A stretch of 64,000 nt of DNA from contig CAJFQM010000001.1 in the NCBI GenBank assembly GCA_904419075.1, positions 179,235 to 243,234 of the forward strand, written 5' to 3'. Below are positions 56,324 to 64,000 of this stretch, piece by piece. Position 1 is the stretch's first letter. The number at the start of each line of letters is the position of its first letter. Position numbers and translations under genes: made by a program. The DNA comes from an uncultured Clostridia bacterium. GTDB taxonomy: Bacteria; Bacillota; Clostridia; Christensenellales; Borkfalkiaceae. The notes beneath the pieces were generated by a model, which was not told the DNA's origin, searched no databases, and was given only the letters and a program-made list of their open reading frames with translations.

Positions 56324-57682
56324 TCATAAGCAAAACGTCATATAAGCTGGCAGGCAAATGATTCCGTCATCTCTCACAGAAAGATTTTTCGGGTGAATGA
56401 CATAGCTGTCCCCTATCCTTGCTCCAAACTTCTCCCTAAACCTTATAAGCGACGTTATAGTATACCTTTGGGAAGATTTCACTTCAATAGGATACATCTT
56501 ATATTTTAATTTGCTGTTATTTGAAAGCAAAAAATCTATTTCGATATCATTGCGGTGTTTCTCGTCGTTGTAATGCGTATAGAAATAGAGTTTATGTCCG
56601 TTTGAAGTAAGCATTTGCGCAATTGCGTTTTCATATAGCATACCCTCATTGACAGATAGTTTATCTAACAATATCTCCCTGTATAGCTCTCCGTCTGAAA
56701 GCTCGTTCTCATCAAACGCATGACTGACAAGCAGCCCCGTATCTCCCATATAGCACTTTACATATGAACGGTTTTCCGTTAAAGAAAAACCTACGTTAGG
56801 ATCGTCACAGGAAAAACATTCATTGCAAATCATGGAATCGGCAAGCCAAAAGAATGTATCTTCATATTGTATGGCACGAAAACCTTCTTCCACATTATTT
56901 ATTTTTACACGTTTTTCATGTTTTGACAGTAAGCCCGGTATCTGATCGAAAACCGCAAGAACTTTCGACCTATATGCCTTTTTTATTTTCATGATATCTT
57001 CTCGGTATAAGTTGAGTATCCCCCGCTTCCTCTTGTCTGCGGCATAAAAATCCCTGTCATTTTCAAGAAAAGCAACTATACTTTGCGGCATTCCACCCAC
57101 CAGCATAAACTGTCGGAACAACAACATTGCCTTTTTATGCTGCGACTGCACAAGCGGCTTTTTGTTTTGAAAACAATCTTTAATATATTCTATAAGCTGT
57201 TCTTCACCGAATGTCCAACAAAACTCCTCAAAGTCCAGCGGATACATTTTAAGATTTCTTTCCTCGGAAGGAATTACGATATCCTCTACGTTTTCACGGA
57301 TAGAAATCAACGATCCCGTTTCGATATAATCATATCTTCCGTCGGCTACAAGGTATTTTATCGCCTCTCTTGCGCGGGGAAACTTCTGAACTTCATCAAA
57401 TATTATAACCGACTCCCGACGATATAGCCTTGTCTTATATTCGCCGGAAATAATCATAAAAAAACTTTCCAAATCATTCAGCATTGTTTTAAAACAATCT
57501 TTAATGGATTCAGACACATTTGCAAAATCGATAAGAATATAAGATTTATATTCATTCTTTGCAAATTCCGTAGCAATGGTAGACTATCCGATACGGCGAG
57601 CTCCCGCTATCATTACAGCTTCCGTACCGTTTGTTTTTTTCCAATCCAATAACTTGTTATATATTTTGCGCTTGAATATCAT
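56324..57682 (-). pseudogene. DUF4143-type AAA ATPase interrupted by an amber codon at Walker A
   Basis: The gene starts at ATG 57682 (GAGGTG upstream) and reads 'FKRKIYNKLLDWKK...MIAGARRIG', then a TAG (57584-57586, codon 33) exactly where the P-loop lysine of 'GARRxGKST' belongs, then continues in frame 'STIATEFAKNEYKSYILIDF' to the normal end. Later motifs are intact: Walker B-like 'VIIFDEVQKFP', 'ETGSLIS', and the DUF4143 C-terminal region ('FYTHYNDEKHRNDIEIDFLL', 'IEVKSS'). 453 codons. Such ATPases are common cargo with no settled function. Confidence 0.75.
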
Positions 57683-57800
57683 TTTACACCTCGCAAATTA
57701 TTATAGCAAGAAATCACAAAAAACACAAGTATATAATATGACGAATTTTACAAAAAACGCACTTTTAACAAACTTCAACTTCTATAACCAATCAGTAAAA

Positions 57801-57831
57801 GAAGGTCCGACTGATTCAGACCTTCTTTTTT
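57801..57831. terminator. terminator after the integrase remnant
   Basis: GAAGGTC and GACCTTC pair around an 11-base loop, with a six-T run on the plus strand and TTTT on the minus strand. Confidence 0.65.
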
Positions 57832-57837
57832 GTTTTT

Positions 57838-57985
57838 CTAAAAGTTCTTTATCGACTTGAACATTTTATCGATACACTTCTTTTTCTGGTCGTAATTCGG
57901 ATGTACGTAAAGATTCAACGTTGTACTGATATCGGAATGCCCTAAAATGACACTTACCGTTTTATAGTCGCATTTACTTTCAATA
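57838..57985 (-). pseudogene. C-terminal remnant of a tyrosine integrase
   Basis: The minus strand encodes 'CDYKTVSVILGHSDISTTL', then 'NLYVHPNYDQKKKCIDKMF', and stops at a TAG (57838-57840). The LGH and the catalytic Tyr context ('TTLNLYVHP') match integrases of conjugative or phage-like elements. The rest of the catalytic domain and the N terminus are missing; upstream bases are AT-rich and give no integrase residues. Confidence 0.7.
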
Positions 57986-58019
57986 CATCGCGTTTTTGTT
58001 TTCTTTTATTAAATAAAAT

Positions 58020-59198
58020 TTAATTTTTTATTACTTCAAGAATTTTAATCTTATCTATTTTACCTTGAATATTAATATTTATAATATCACCCTCTTCATG
58101 TTTAAGCAATGCCTGCCCAACAGGAGAATCAATAGTTACCTGTTCTTGAACATTATTTTGAAAAGTGCTAACCAGTTTGAGATACATTTCAAAATTATCT
58201 TCCAAATATAAAATTTTTACTGTATCACCTATTTGAATATATTGTTTTGGCTTAAATCGTTCAACTGTTTTATTTGACAAATTTTTTTCATCCGTAGTTA
58301 AAGACTTTTCACCCGCAGACAATTTACTTGTTTTTATGTTTGTTAAAGACGTCAAAGATATCAAACTTGTCAAAATCTTATTACTTTTTTTTCGATTACA
58401 TTTTGAGCATAAAACTTGTAAATTACTTAAAGTCGTTTTTCCTCCTTTCGATACAGGAATAATATGGTCAATCTCAATTTCCGAACGTTGACATTTTTTT
58501 CCGCAAATTTGACAAAACCCTTGATCTCTCTCAATTATTCGATTACGTAATTCTACAGTCATTAAACTTCTTTGATTAAAACATTCATATTGATATTCTG
58601 TCATTTCGTAATTATATTGAGATAAAAACTCTACTCTTTCCATTAACTCATTTGGAGTCAACTTTTTAGTAAATGTTGTTTTTTCAGGCGAAGGATCACG
58701 CCAACTAGATCCTGTATTAGGATTATAATGATACGTGTTACTAAGATATGTAAAAGTTTTTAATTCAAAATTAATATTTGCAGGATCATATTTTTGTTCT
58801 AAAATTGACAATTCAAAATTAATTCTTTTCAAATATTTATTATTTAATATGCCCATAGAAGTTGCTATCATATTGGCTTTTTGCTTTACGGTTTGAAATA
58901 AAACTTCTTTGTTGCCTTCCCACCAATTTTCAAATTCAATATATAAAGTAAGTATTTCAAGAATACTTTTTATATTTTTGTTAATTATATAGTCAATGGT
59001 ATGCTGATAATCCCATGTTTTTATTTTTAAATGATTTGTTTGCACCTTAAAGCACTTTTCTGGAAGTTCAATAAAAGCATTAATGCAAGATAAAAAAAAT
59101 TGATAAACCTCTTTAACTTTTGCTTCATAAGTTGAAAGAATTCTAAAAATTAAAACTATTAAAATCAAAATGATTATTATACTCATAAACCAAATCAT
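58020..59198 (-). CDS. membrane-anchored HNH endonuclease fused to a GreA/GreB C-terminal domain
   Basis: A 392-residue protein, AT-rich compared with its neighbours. One N-terminal membrane helix (residues 4-20), a helical region of unknown type (25-150), a short conserved-looking block ('TGSSWRDPSPEK'), then an HNH nuclease domain: zinc cysteines C229, C232, C264, C267 and catalytic H245 (D244-H245), N259, N268. The C-terminal residues 320-390 resemble GreA C-terminal domains, including 'IDSPVGQALLKHEEGDIINI'. An AAGGAAA site fits the first ATG. I know no characterised protein of this design; a defence or DNA-processing role is inferred from the nuclease and location. Confidence 0.75.
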   Translation of the reverse strand: MIWFMSIIIILILIVLIFRILSTYEAKVKEVYQFFLSCINAFIELPEKCFKVQTNHLKIKTWDYQHTIDYIINKNIKSILEILTLYIEFENWWEGNKEVLFQTVKQKANMIATSMGILNNKYLKRINFELSILEQKYDPANINFELKTFTYLSNTYHYNPNTGSSWRDPSPEKTTFTKKLTPNELMERVEFLSQYNYEMTEYQYECFNQRSLMTVELRNRIIERDQGFCQICGKKCQRSEIEIDHIIPVSKGGKTTLSNLQVLCSKCNRKKSNKILTSLISLTSLTNIKTSKLSAGEKSLTTDEKNLSNKTVERFKPKQYIQIGDTVKILYLEDNFEMYLKLVSTFQNNVQEQVTIDSPVGQALLKHEEGDIININIQGKIDKIKILEVIKN

Positions 59199-59265
59199 AT
59201 TTCTATTTCCTTAATGGTTAATTTTTAAAAAGTAATTAAACAACAGTTTTACAATAATAAATTCT

Positions 59266-59343
59266 TTATAACTCAGATGGTGTTCTCATATATCCATTAT
59301 AACACGCATCTTGAATCCTGTTGAGTATATCCTTTTTACCCAT
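59266..59343 (-). CDS. very short ORF (25 residues) before the HNH gene
   Basis: ATG 59343 follows a strong GGAGGT site and opens 'MGKKDILNRIQDACYNGYMR', ending after 25 codons. It may be a leader peptide or the first part of a truncated gene; no family is recognised. The 59199-59404 gap holds nothing else that I can support. Confidence 0.3.
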   Translation of the reverse strand: MGKKDILNRIQDACYNGYMRTPSEL

Positions 59344-59404
59344 AAAAATATGCACCTCCAATAGCGACTAACTTTTTTGGGATTTATTAATAGTGAGGGA
59401 CTTT

Positions 59405-60493
59405 TTATTTCTTATTTTTTACCGTTTCCAAGATATGAATACAACGCTTTAGGGAAAGGTTCAGTTCTTTGGAGACGGCAATCAAGTCCTTTTCCGTCGG
59501 ATTGCTGTTTCCAAGAACCGTCATTTCATGCTCGGGTTTATTCGGAGTTTGGGTCAAATCGTAAGCGGGAGACAAGCAATACATACGCCTTTTTTCGTCG
59601 TAGAGAAAGGAAAAATTTTTTCCATGGTCATCCTTGTTTTCATAAAAAACATTGAAACACATCCGACGAAAGGCTTCATACAAGTCATTCATATCGCCAC
59701 AGATTACGGAAATCACTTGAAACAGATGCATATAGTCGAGATTGGGTATGCGGTGCGTCGTTTCCAAAACAGACGAAAGAGAAAGCATATGCAAACGCTT
59801 TCCGTCCTGTCTGTCAAAACGTTTCGCACCGAAATATCCGCTGCAAATCTTCGAGGGAAACAATTTACATTCATTTACGTCGATTCCGCAGCGTTTGGCA
59901 GCGAAATTCATTTCCATCTCTTTCCGCCCCGCTTCGGGCGAATCGATACGGCAAGGGAACTTCACAATCCATTCCTCTGTTCCCTCACGAATATGCGCTT
60001 TGGGACGAGCCCCCCCACTCGAACCGCCCAAATAATAAATCGTATCCAAATCGGCATTTATGTCGCTGTTCTCCAAAACGTCTGCCGCCTGCTTCGCCAA
60101 AGCATCGAGGTCATAGCCGACATTTTCTTTCTCCGTTTGAGACGGTTCATACGTCAACCCTCCGAGTCCGTTTTCCGAAACGATTGAAAGCTTCGTGAGC
60201 GGAGAAAGCTCCGCGTAATTTATTCCTTGCTTCGCCAACATGCGGCTGACGAGAAGTTTCCCCCAACCATCGGGCAAAGAATCATGAAATACTCCGTACA
60301 ATCCTTCAAACGTATCTTTACGATTGACATATACCTCCCTATTCAAAGGAAGCGAAATCGGCGAAATCGAAAAACCGTTCTTCACCCACTTTTCGTCGTA
60401 CTGGAACGCGATTTTCCCTTCTTCCACCTCAGCCAAAATTCCTACGGTTCTGTCATTATATTTTACAGTGAGTTTTTTAATGTTTTTAATCAT
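59405..60493 (-). CDS. hipA: HipA-type serine/threonine kinase toxin
   Basis: Kinase toxin that in E. coli phosphorylates GltX and induces dormancy. The 362-residue protein has the HipA N-terminal subdomain ('GVFHDSLPDGWGKLL'), the ATP-binding Gly-rich loop 'YYLGGSSGGARPKA', the catalytic 'NKDDHGKNF' (Asp and Asn) and the metal-binding 'SPAYDLT'. All key residues are present, so it should be active. It overlaps hipB by eight bases. Confidence 0.92.
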   Translation of the reverse strand: MIKNIKKLTVKYNDRTVGILAEVEEGKIAFQYDEKWVKNGFSISPISLPLNREVYVNRKDTFEGLYGVFHDSLPDGWGKLLVSRMLAKQGINYAELSPLTKLSIVSENGLGGLTYEPSQTEKENVGYDLDALAKQAADVLENSDINADLDTIYYLGGSSGGARPKAHIREGTEEWIVKFPCRIDSPEAGRKEMEMNFAAKRCGIDVNECKLFPSKICSGYFGAKRFDRQDGKRLHMLSLSSVLETTHRIPNLDYMHLFQVISVICGDMNDLYEAFRRMCFNVFYENKDDHGKNFSFLYDEKRRMYCLSPAYDLTQTPNKPEHEMTVLGNSNPTEKDLIAVSKELNLSLKRCIHILETVKNKK

Positions 60494-60779
60494 CGTCGTA
60501 GTCCTTTAAGTCAGAAATAACGGGCGTTTTGAACAGCTCGTTAAAATCTTCGAGGCAGCCGAGAACGCGCGCAAGCTCCATTAGAGAATGAAGGGAAATC
60601 TGTCCGCTACTCTCAAAACGGCGCACAGAAGCATAACTCACTCCGGATTGCCGAGCAATTTTTTTCTGAGAAAGTTTTTTTTCCTTCCGCCTTTTCCGAA
60701 AACGTCGCGCTAAATTTTCCATGGCCGTTTGGACCGTCAACACGTTCACAAAGGCGCTTATATCGAATCGATTTTCCAT
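60486..60779 (-). CDS. hipB: HipB-type antitoxin/repressor
   Basis: A 97-residue XRE helix-turn-helix protein ('LSQKKIARQSGVSYASVRRFESSG') with an N-terminal extension and an acidic C-terminal tail. It is the antitoxin of the downstream HipA kinase and probably represses the pair by binding the TGCTAA/TTAGCA palindrome over the promoter. No Shine-Dalgarno is seen before the ATG; the promoter places the transcript start only two to three bases upstream. Confidence 0.85.
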   Translation of the reverse strand: MENRFDISAFVNVLTVQTAMENLARRFRKRRKEKKLSQKKIARQSGVSYASVRRFESSGQISLHSLMELARVLGCLEDFNELFKTPVISDLKDYDDD

Positions 60780-60781
60780 AG

Positions 60782-60818
60782 TGCTAATATTTTAGCATAT
60801 TTTTTTTAAGTTTGTAAA
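60782..60818 (-). promoter_or_regulatory. hipBA promoter with palindromic operator
   Basis: On the minus strand TTTACA (60813-60818) and TAAAAT (60789-60794) are 18 bp apart. TGCTAA-TATT-TTAGCA (60782-60797) covers the -10 box. Confidence 0.65.
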
Positions 60819-60942
60819 GAAAAAGAGATAAAAAAAGAGCAATTTTTTCTCTTACAAAAAATTTACGATTTTTTATAAAAAATTTTTAAATTTATCCCGA
60901 AAATATATTGACAATCGTTTGATTTTTTAGTAGAATATATTC

Positions 60943-61036
60943 AGATAAATTTAATATTGCTCATACATTGTTAGTTCAATCCATTTGTATAGTTTTTGTT
61001 TAGAGACTGCGCCCCTTTCGGGGCGTAGTTTCTTTT
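60943..61036 (+). ncRNA. candidate small RNA of about 95 nt
   Basis: A strong promoter, TTGACA (60908-60913), 17 bp, TAGAAT (60931-60936), leads after about 60 bases to a G-C rich terminator: AGAGACTGCGCCCC and GGGGCGTAGTTTCT around TTTC, then five T residues. No ORF lies between. A stand-alone transcript with unknown function. Confidence 0.5.
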
Positions 61037-61130
61037 TGTGAAACAATGGCGGTTTTTATCTTTTAGCTTTTGATACTTGCTTCAACAATTTTCTATTTAC
61101 AAACGTTTGTTAAACCAAGGTTAAAGCCAT

Positions 61131-61318
61131 TCTTTTGTCTTGAAGAGAAGAATCGCAATCCGGATTCTTCCACGCGCCTTAAAGCGCAAATTTTGAGTTT
61201 CATGGACATCGGCGAGGAGCAACACGTTTTGGGGATGTAAAACAATATCCTTTCCATAAGAAGTACCTATGCCGTCTATAAAAAATGCTGCCGAAGCTCT
61301 TTCCGTTATCGTCAGTAG
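61131..61318 (-). pseudogene. unrecognised C-terminal coding remnant
   Basis: One minus-strand frame stays open for about 60 codons with protein-like content ('FFIDGIGTSYGKDIVLHPQ', 'VLLLADVHETQNLRFKARG') and ends at a TAA (61131-61133); it has no start or ribosome binding site, and a stop lies just upstream. I cannot assign a family; it may be a gene tail left by rearrangement or chance. Apart from the two RNAs, nothing else is visible in 60819-61645. Confidence 0.25.
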
Positions 61319-61464
61319 AGTTTAGACGCATTTTCCAACGATTTCATAATGACTCAAATACAGTGTACTCGTATTTTAACCACTATAAAATAATTTATAA
61401 AAAAACATTCGTTAATCGTTCAAAAATTGTTGACAAATTGTAAAGAACACGCTACAATATATAT

Positions 61465-61630
61465 CAGAAATTTGTTTTAGTCATAAGCGGTTGTGGATTC
61501 GCTTAATTATCGATATTGAATCGACTTTATGCTTGTCAGCATAGACAACCATTCTTTTTTCTTTTGCTTACAGTTCCCAAGTATATTTGTTGAAAGCCGT
61601 ACTCCTTTTGAGAGTACGGCTTTCTGTTTG
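61465..61630 (+). ncRNA. candidate structured RNA of about 165 nt with three-way junction
   Basis: Promoter TTGACA (61430-61435), 17 bp, TACAAT (61453-61458). The body can fold as a three-way junction: P1 GGTTGT/ACAACC (61489-61494 with 61545-61550), P2 GATTC/GAATC (61496-61500 with 61518-61522), P3 TATGC/GCATA (61528-61532 with 61539-61543). It ends in a terminator, GAAAGCCGTACTC with GAGTACGGCTTTC (61592-61604, 61612-61624), then CTGTTTG. No ORF with a ribosome binding site and no downstream gene on this strand. Confidence 0.5.
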
Positions 61631-61645
61631 AGATTGTTTCGTCCA

Positions 61646-62836
61646 TCAGAACTTTCTCCAAACCATTTTATTTACGACACTTGTATACGACTGTATAAGT
61701 TTTACTACCTTTGTCGACACATTCTCGTCCGTGTAGTCGGGCACGGGGATTCCGTAATCCCCTTCATCGTTCATCCTAACTGCCGTTTCTACTGCTTGTA
61801 ATAAGGACTTCTCGTCTATCCCGGCCAATACGAAACAGCCTTTATCCAATGCTTCCGGTCTTTCCGTACTCGTTCGGATACACACTGCCGGAAACGGTTT
61901 TCCTATACTCGTGAAATAACTGCTTTCCTCAGGCAATGTCCCGCTGTCCGACACTACCGCATATGCGTTCATCTGCAATTTATTATAATCATGAAACCCC
62001 AAAGGTTCATGGCGGATTACTCTCCTATCTAACTTGAATCCGCTTTCTTCCAAACGTTTCTTACTCCTCGGATGACACGAATACAATATCGGCTTATCGT
62101 ATTTCTCCGCTAATTTATTGATTGCATTGAACAACGATAAGAAATTCTTTTCCGTATCTATATTTTCTTCTCTATGCGCCGAAAGCAAGATATATTTTCT
62201 CGGTTGTAATTTCAGTTTGTCAAGGATATTGCTTTTTTCAATCTCTTCGAGATTATTATGCAATACTTCTGCCATCGGGCTTCCCGTTACATACGTCCTC
62301 TCTTTCGGCAGACCGCATTCCGCCAAATATCTTCGCGCGTGTTCGCTGTATGCCATATTCACGTCCGAAATAATATCCACAATCCGACGGTTTGTCTCTT
62401 CAGGCAAACATTCGTCTTTACAACGATTCCCCGCTTCCATATGAAATATCGGGATATGCAATCTCTTCGCCGCGATTGCTGAAAGACAGCTGTTCGTATC
62501 TCCGAGAATCAATAACGCATCGGGTCGGATTTGGTTCATCAGCTTATAGGAACAATTGATGATATTCCCCACCATCGCTCCTAAATCCTCTCCCACCGCG
62601 TTCATATACACTTCCGGGCCTTTGAGTTTGAGGTCATGAAAAAATATCCCGTTCAAGTTATAATCGTAATTCTGACCCGTATGCGCAAGGATACAATCGA
62701 AATACTTCCGACATTTCGTGATTACCGCAGCAAGACGGATGATTTCTGGACGCGTCCCTACAATAATCAGCAGTTTTAATCTGCCGTCATTCTTGAACTT
62801 TATATCTCTGTAATCGAGTTTTATTTCCGTATTCAT
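61646..62836 (-). CDS. UDP-GlcNAc 2-epimerase-type enzyme (CapG/FnlC/WecB family)
   Basis: Non-hydrolysing UDP-sugar 2-epimerase with the GT-B-like fold: 'VGTRPEIIRLAAVI', 'ILGDTNSCLSAIAAKR', 'HMEAGNRC', 'EETNRRIVD', 'LSAHREENID' and 'SDSGTLPEES'. At 396 residues it fits. Because the upstream gene is a CapF/FnlB-like reductase, the likely product is UDP-L-FucNAc (CapG/FnlC step) for capsule or O-antigen-like glycans, not plain UDP-ManNAc. It overlaps that gene by four bases. Confidence 0.9.
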   Translation of the reverse strand: MNTEIKLDYRDIKFKNDGRLKLLIIVGTRPEIIRLAAVITKCRKYFDCILAHTGQNYDYNLNGIFFHDLKLKGPEVYMNAVGEDLGAMVGNIINCSYKLMNQIRPDALLILGDTNSCLSAIAAKRLHIPIFHMEAGNRCKDECLPEETNRRIVDIISDVNMAYSEHARRYLAECGLPKERTYVTGSPMAEVLHNNLEEIEKSNILDKLKLQPRKYILLSAHREENIDTEKNFLSLFNAINKLAEKYDKPILYSCHPRSKKRLEESGFKLDRRVIRHEPLGFHDYNKLQMNAYAVVSDSGTLPEESSYFTSIGKPFPAVCIRTSTERPEALDKGCFVLAGIDEKSLLQAVETAVRMNDEGDYGIPVPDYTDENVSTKVVKLIQSYTSVVNKMVWRKF

Positions 62837-64000
62837 TTTTCTACCTTTTCTCCGAATGTGTCGGGATGGTTTATATCAAATGTCTCATTCGCCCACATCA
62901 CCGTTATCAATGGTTCCATGTCGCTCAGATTGATAATGTTATGCGTATATCCGGGCAGCATATGCACCGCTTCAATTTTCTCTCCGCTCACTTCAAAATT
63001 TAGTATTTCCTCCGTACCGATTTTCCGTTCCTGTATCAGTCCGTGACCGGATACCACGATAAAGAATTCCCATTTGCTGTTATGCCAGTGTTCCCCTTTC
63101 GTTATGCCGGGTTTACTTACGTTTACGCTTATCTGACCGCATTTCTCCGTTTTGAGCAGTTCCGTAAAACTTCCGCGCCCGTCGATGTTCATCTTCAACG
63201 GGAAACTTATCTTATCTTTCGGCAAATACGATAGATATGTCGAATATAGTTTCTTCTCGAAACTTCCCTTAGGAATCTCGGGCATTACAAGAGTAGTCGG
63301 TTGCTTTCGGAATGTTTCCAAAAGTTCGACGATTCTCCCCAAAGTCTCTTTATGTGATACCGGCACATAGCAATATTTCCCTGTTTCGGCCGATATCGGA
63401 GTGAGTCCCTCGTAATCGCAGCGATGGGCTTTTCCTTCCAAAACTTCCAGCATTTCTGTCACGAGGTCGTCTATATAGACCAATTCCAATTCGGTGTTTC
63501 TGTCATTTACCGTTATCGGCAAATCATTCGCCGTATTATAACAAAACGTCGCTACCGCACTGTTATAGTTCGGTCGGCACCATTTTCCGAATAAATTCGG
63601 AAAACGGTACACAAATACTTCCGCTCCCGTTTCTTTAGCATAGGCGAAAAAAAGTTCTTCCCCCGCCAGTTTGGATTTCCCGTAATCGCTCTGTCCGTAT
63701 CTTCCGAGCAACGTTGCCTGTACCGAACTCGACAACATTACAGGACAGGTGTTTTTATACTTTTTCAATGTATCCAACAAAACGGAAGAAAACCCGAAAT
63801 TCCCCTGCATAAATTCCGCATTGTCTTTCGGACGGTTTACTCCCGCCAAATGAAACACGAAATCCGCTTGTGCGCAGTATTTCTCCAACTGCTCTTTATC
63901 TGTATCCAAATCGTACTCGTATACTTCTTCTATGCCGAGATTCGGACGTGTTTTGTCTTTTCCGTCTTTTATGTTTTTCAGAGCACTTACCAGATTCTTT
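62833..64000 (-). CDS. CapF/FnlB-like UDP-sugar reductase, truncated by the window edge
   Basis: Bifunctional CapF-type enzyme that makes the UDP-6-deoxy-talose precursor of UDP-L-FucNAc. An SDR domain ('FVFHLAGVNRPKDN', 'YGKSKLAGEE' with the Tyr-x-x-x-Lys pair, 'RFPNLFGKW') is followed by the characteristic cupin domain (residues ~250-358, 'GEHWHNSKWEFFIVVSG'). The frame is open to the right edge (the last 30 codons read 'NLVSALKNIKDGKDKTRPN'), so the NAD-binding N terminus lies outside the window. Confidence 0.92.
   Translation of the reverse strand, partial: KNLVSALKNIKDGKDKTRPNLGIEEVYEYDLDTDKEQLEKYCAQADFVFHLAGVNRPKDNAEFMQGNFGFSSVLLDTLKKYKNTCPVMLSSSVQATLLGRYGQSDYGKSKLAGEELFFAYAKETGAEVFVYRFPNLFGKWCRPNYNSAVATFCYNTANDLPITVNDRNTELELVYIDDLVTEMLEVLEGKAHRCDYEGLTPISAETGKYCYVPVSHKETLGRIVELLETFRKQPTTLVMPEIPKGSFEKKLYSTYLSYLPKDKISFPLKMNIDGRGSFTELLKTEKCGQISVNVSKPGITKGEHWHNSKWEFFIVVSGHGLIQERKIGTEEILNFEVSGEKIEAVHMLPGYTHNIINLSDMEPLITVMWANETFDINHPDTFGEKVEK

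Noticed and set aside
61465..61630. Retron-type msr-msd RNA
   Set aside because: No reverse transcriptase gene lies in the window and the fold lacks the long paired ends expected.
1..64000. CRISPR array or cas genes
   Set aside because: No regularly spaced identical repeats of 25-40 bases and no Cas protein motifs were seen.

Overview
The window looks like one contig of a low-to-moderate-GC Bacillota (Clostridia-type) chromosome, probably from an uncultured anaerobe. The gene content points that way: spo0A, a SpoIIM-like protein, YtfJ/GerW and two S11 D,D-carboxypeptidases (a sporulation-type setting); Gram-positive LexA, HprK, ScpAB, MutS2 and TmcAL; and strong AGGAGG ribosome binding sites. 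Many promoters have clear TTGACA/TATAAT boxes with 17-bp spacing. Genus cannot be read from the sequence alone.

Layout. 0-8.5 kb (+ strand): SpoIIM-like, DacF-type carboxypeptidase, lysA, M50 site-2 protease, scpA-scpB, DUF2953-like, ytfJ, DacB-type carboxypeptidase, rluB. 8.6-13 kb: DUF1848 protein, lexA divergent from a tiny Cys-rich protein, hflX and a tyrosine recombinase. 13-23.5 kb (- strand): a complete glycogen cluster glgB-glgC-glgD-glgA-glgP plus a GH13 amylase/neopullulanase. 24-27.5 kb: coaE, polA, tRNA-Leu(CAA). 27.7-31 kb: a broken XRE regulator, PadR-DUF1700, and an AbrB-ABC transporter operon. 31-55.5 kb (- strand apart from tmcAL): spo0A, ABC-F, acpP, tex, DNA repair genes, an M16 peptidase, a polysaccharide deacetylase, mutS2, a U32 peptidase, hprK, a HAD phosphatase, uvrC, a copper module (ArsR plus CopA with a C-terminal CopZ-like domain), rpmF, yceD, ackA-pta, tmcAL. 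55.7-61.6 kb: an AT-richer accessory region with a decayed integrative element (tRNA-Thr 3' fragment, integrase tail, disrupted ATPase), a membrane-anchored HNH nuclease fused to a GreA/GreB C-terminal domain, a HipBA toxin-antitoxin pair and two likely stand-alone small RNAs. 61.6-64 kb: capsule/UDP-FucNAc genes (CapG/FnlC- and CapF/FnlB-like), the last cut by the window edge.

How the genes fit together. The glycogen genes supply ADP-glucose synthesis, elongation, branching and breakdown. They share an exact inverted repeat, TATGT-N3-ACATA, upstream of glgB and of glgA and again before coaE, which suggests a common regulator. A near-consensus Spo0A box lies upstream of the glgB promoter. The Spo0A receiver has Gly where the phosphoacceptor Asp is expected, so sporulation entry and reserve storage may be controlled unusually here.

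The strongest candidates for something undescribed are the HNH-GreA membrane protein beside HipBA, the TATGT-N3-ACATA regulon, the Spo0A without its phosphorylation site, the 34-bp lox-like palindrome next to the tyrosine recombinase, and the three-way-junction small RNA. All calls were made by eye from the sequence, with no database search.
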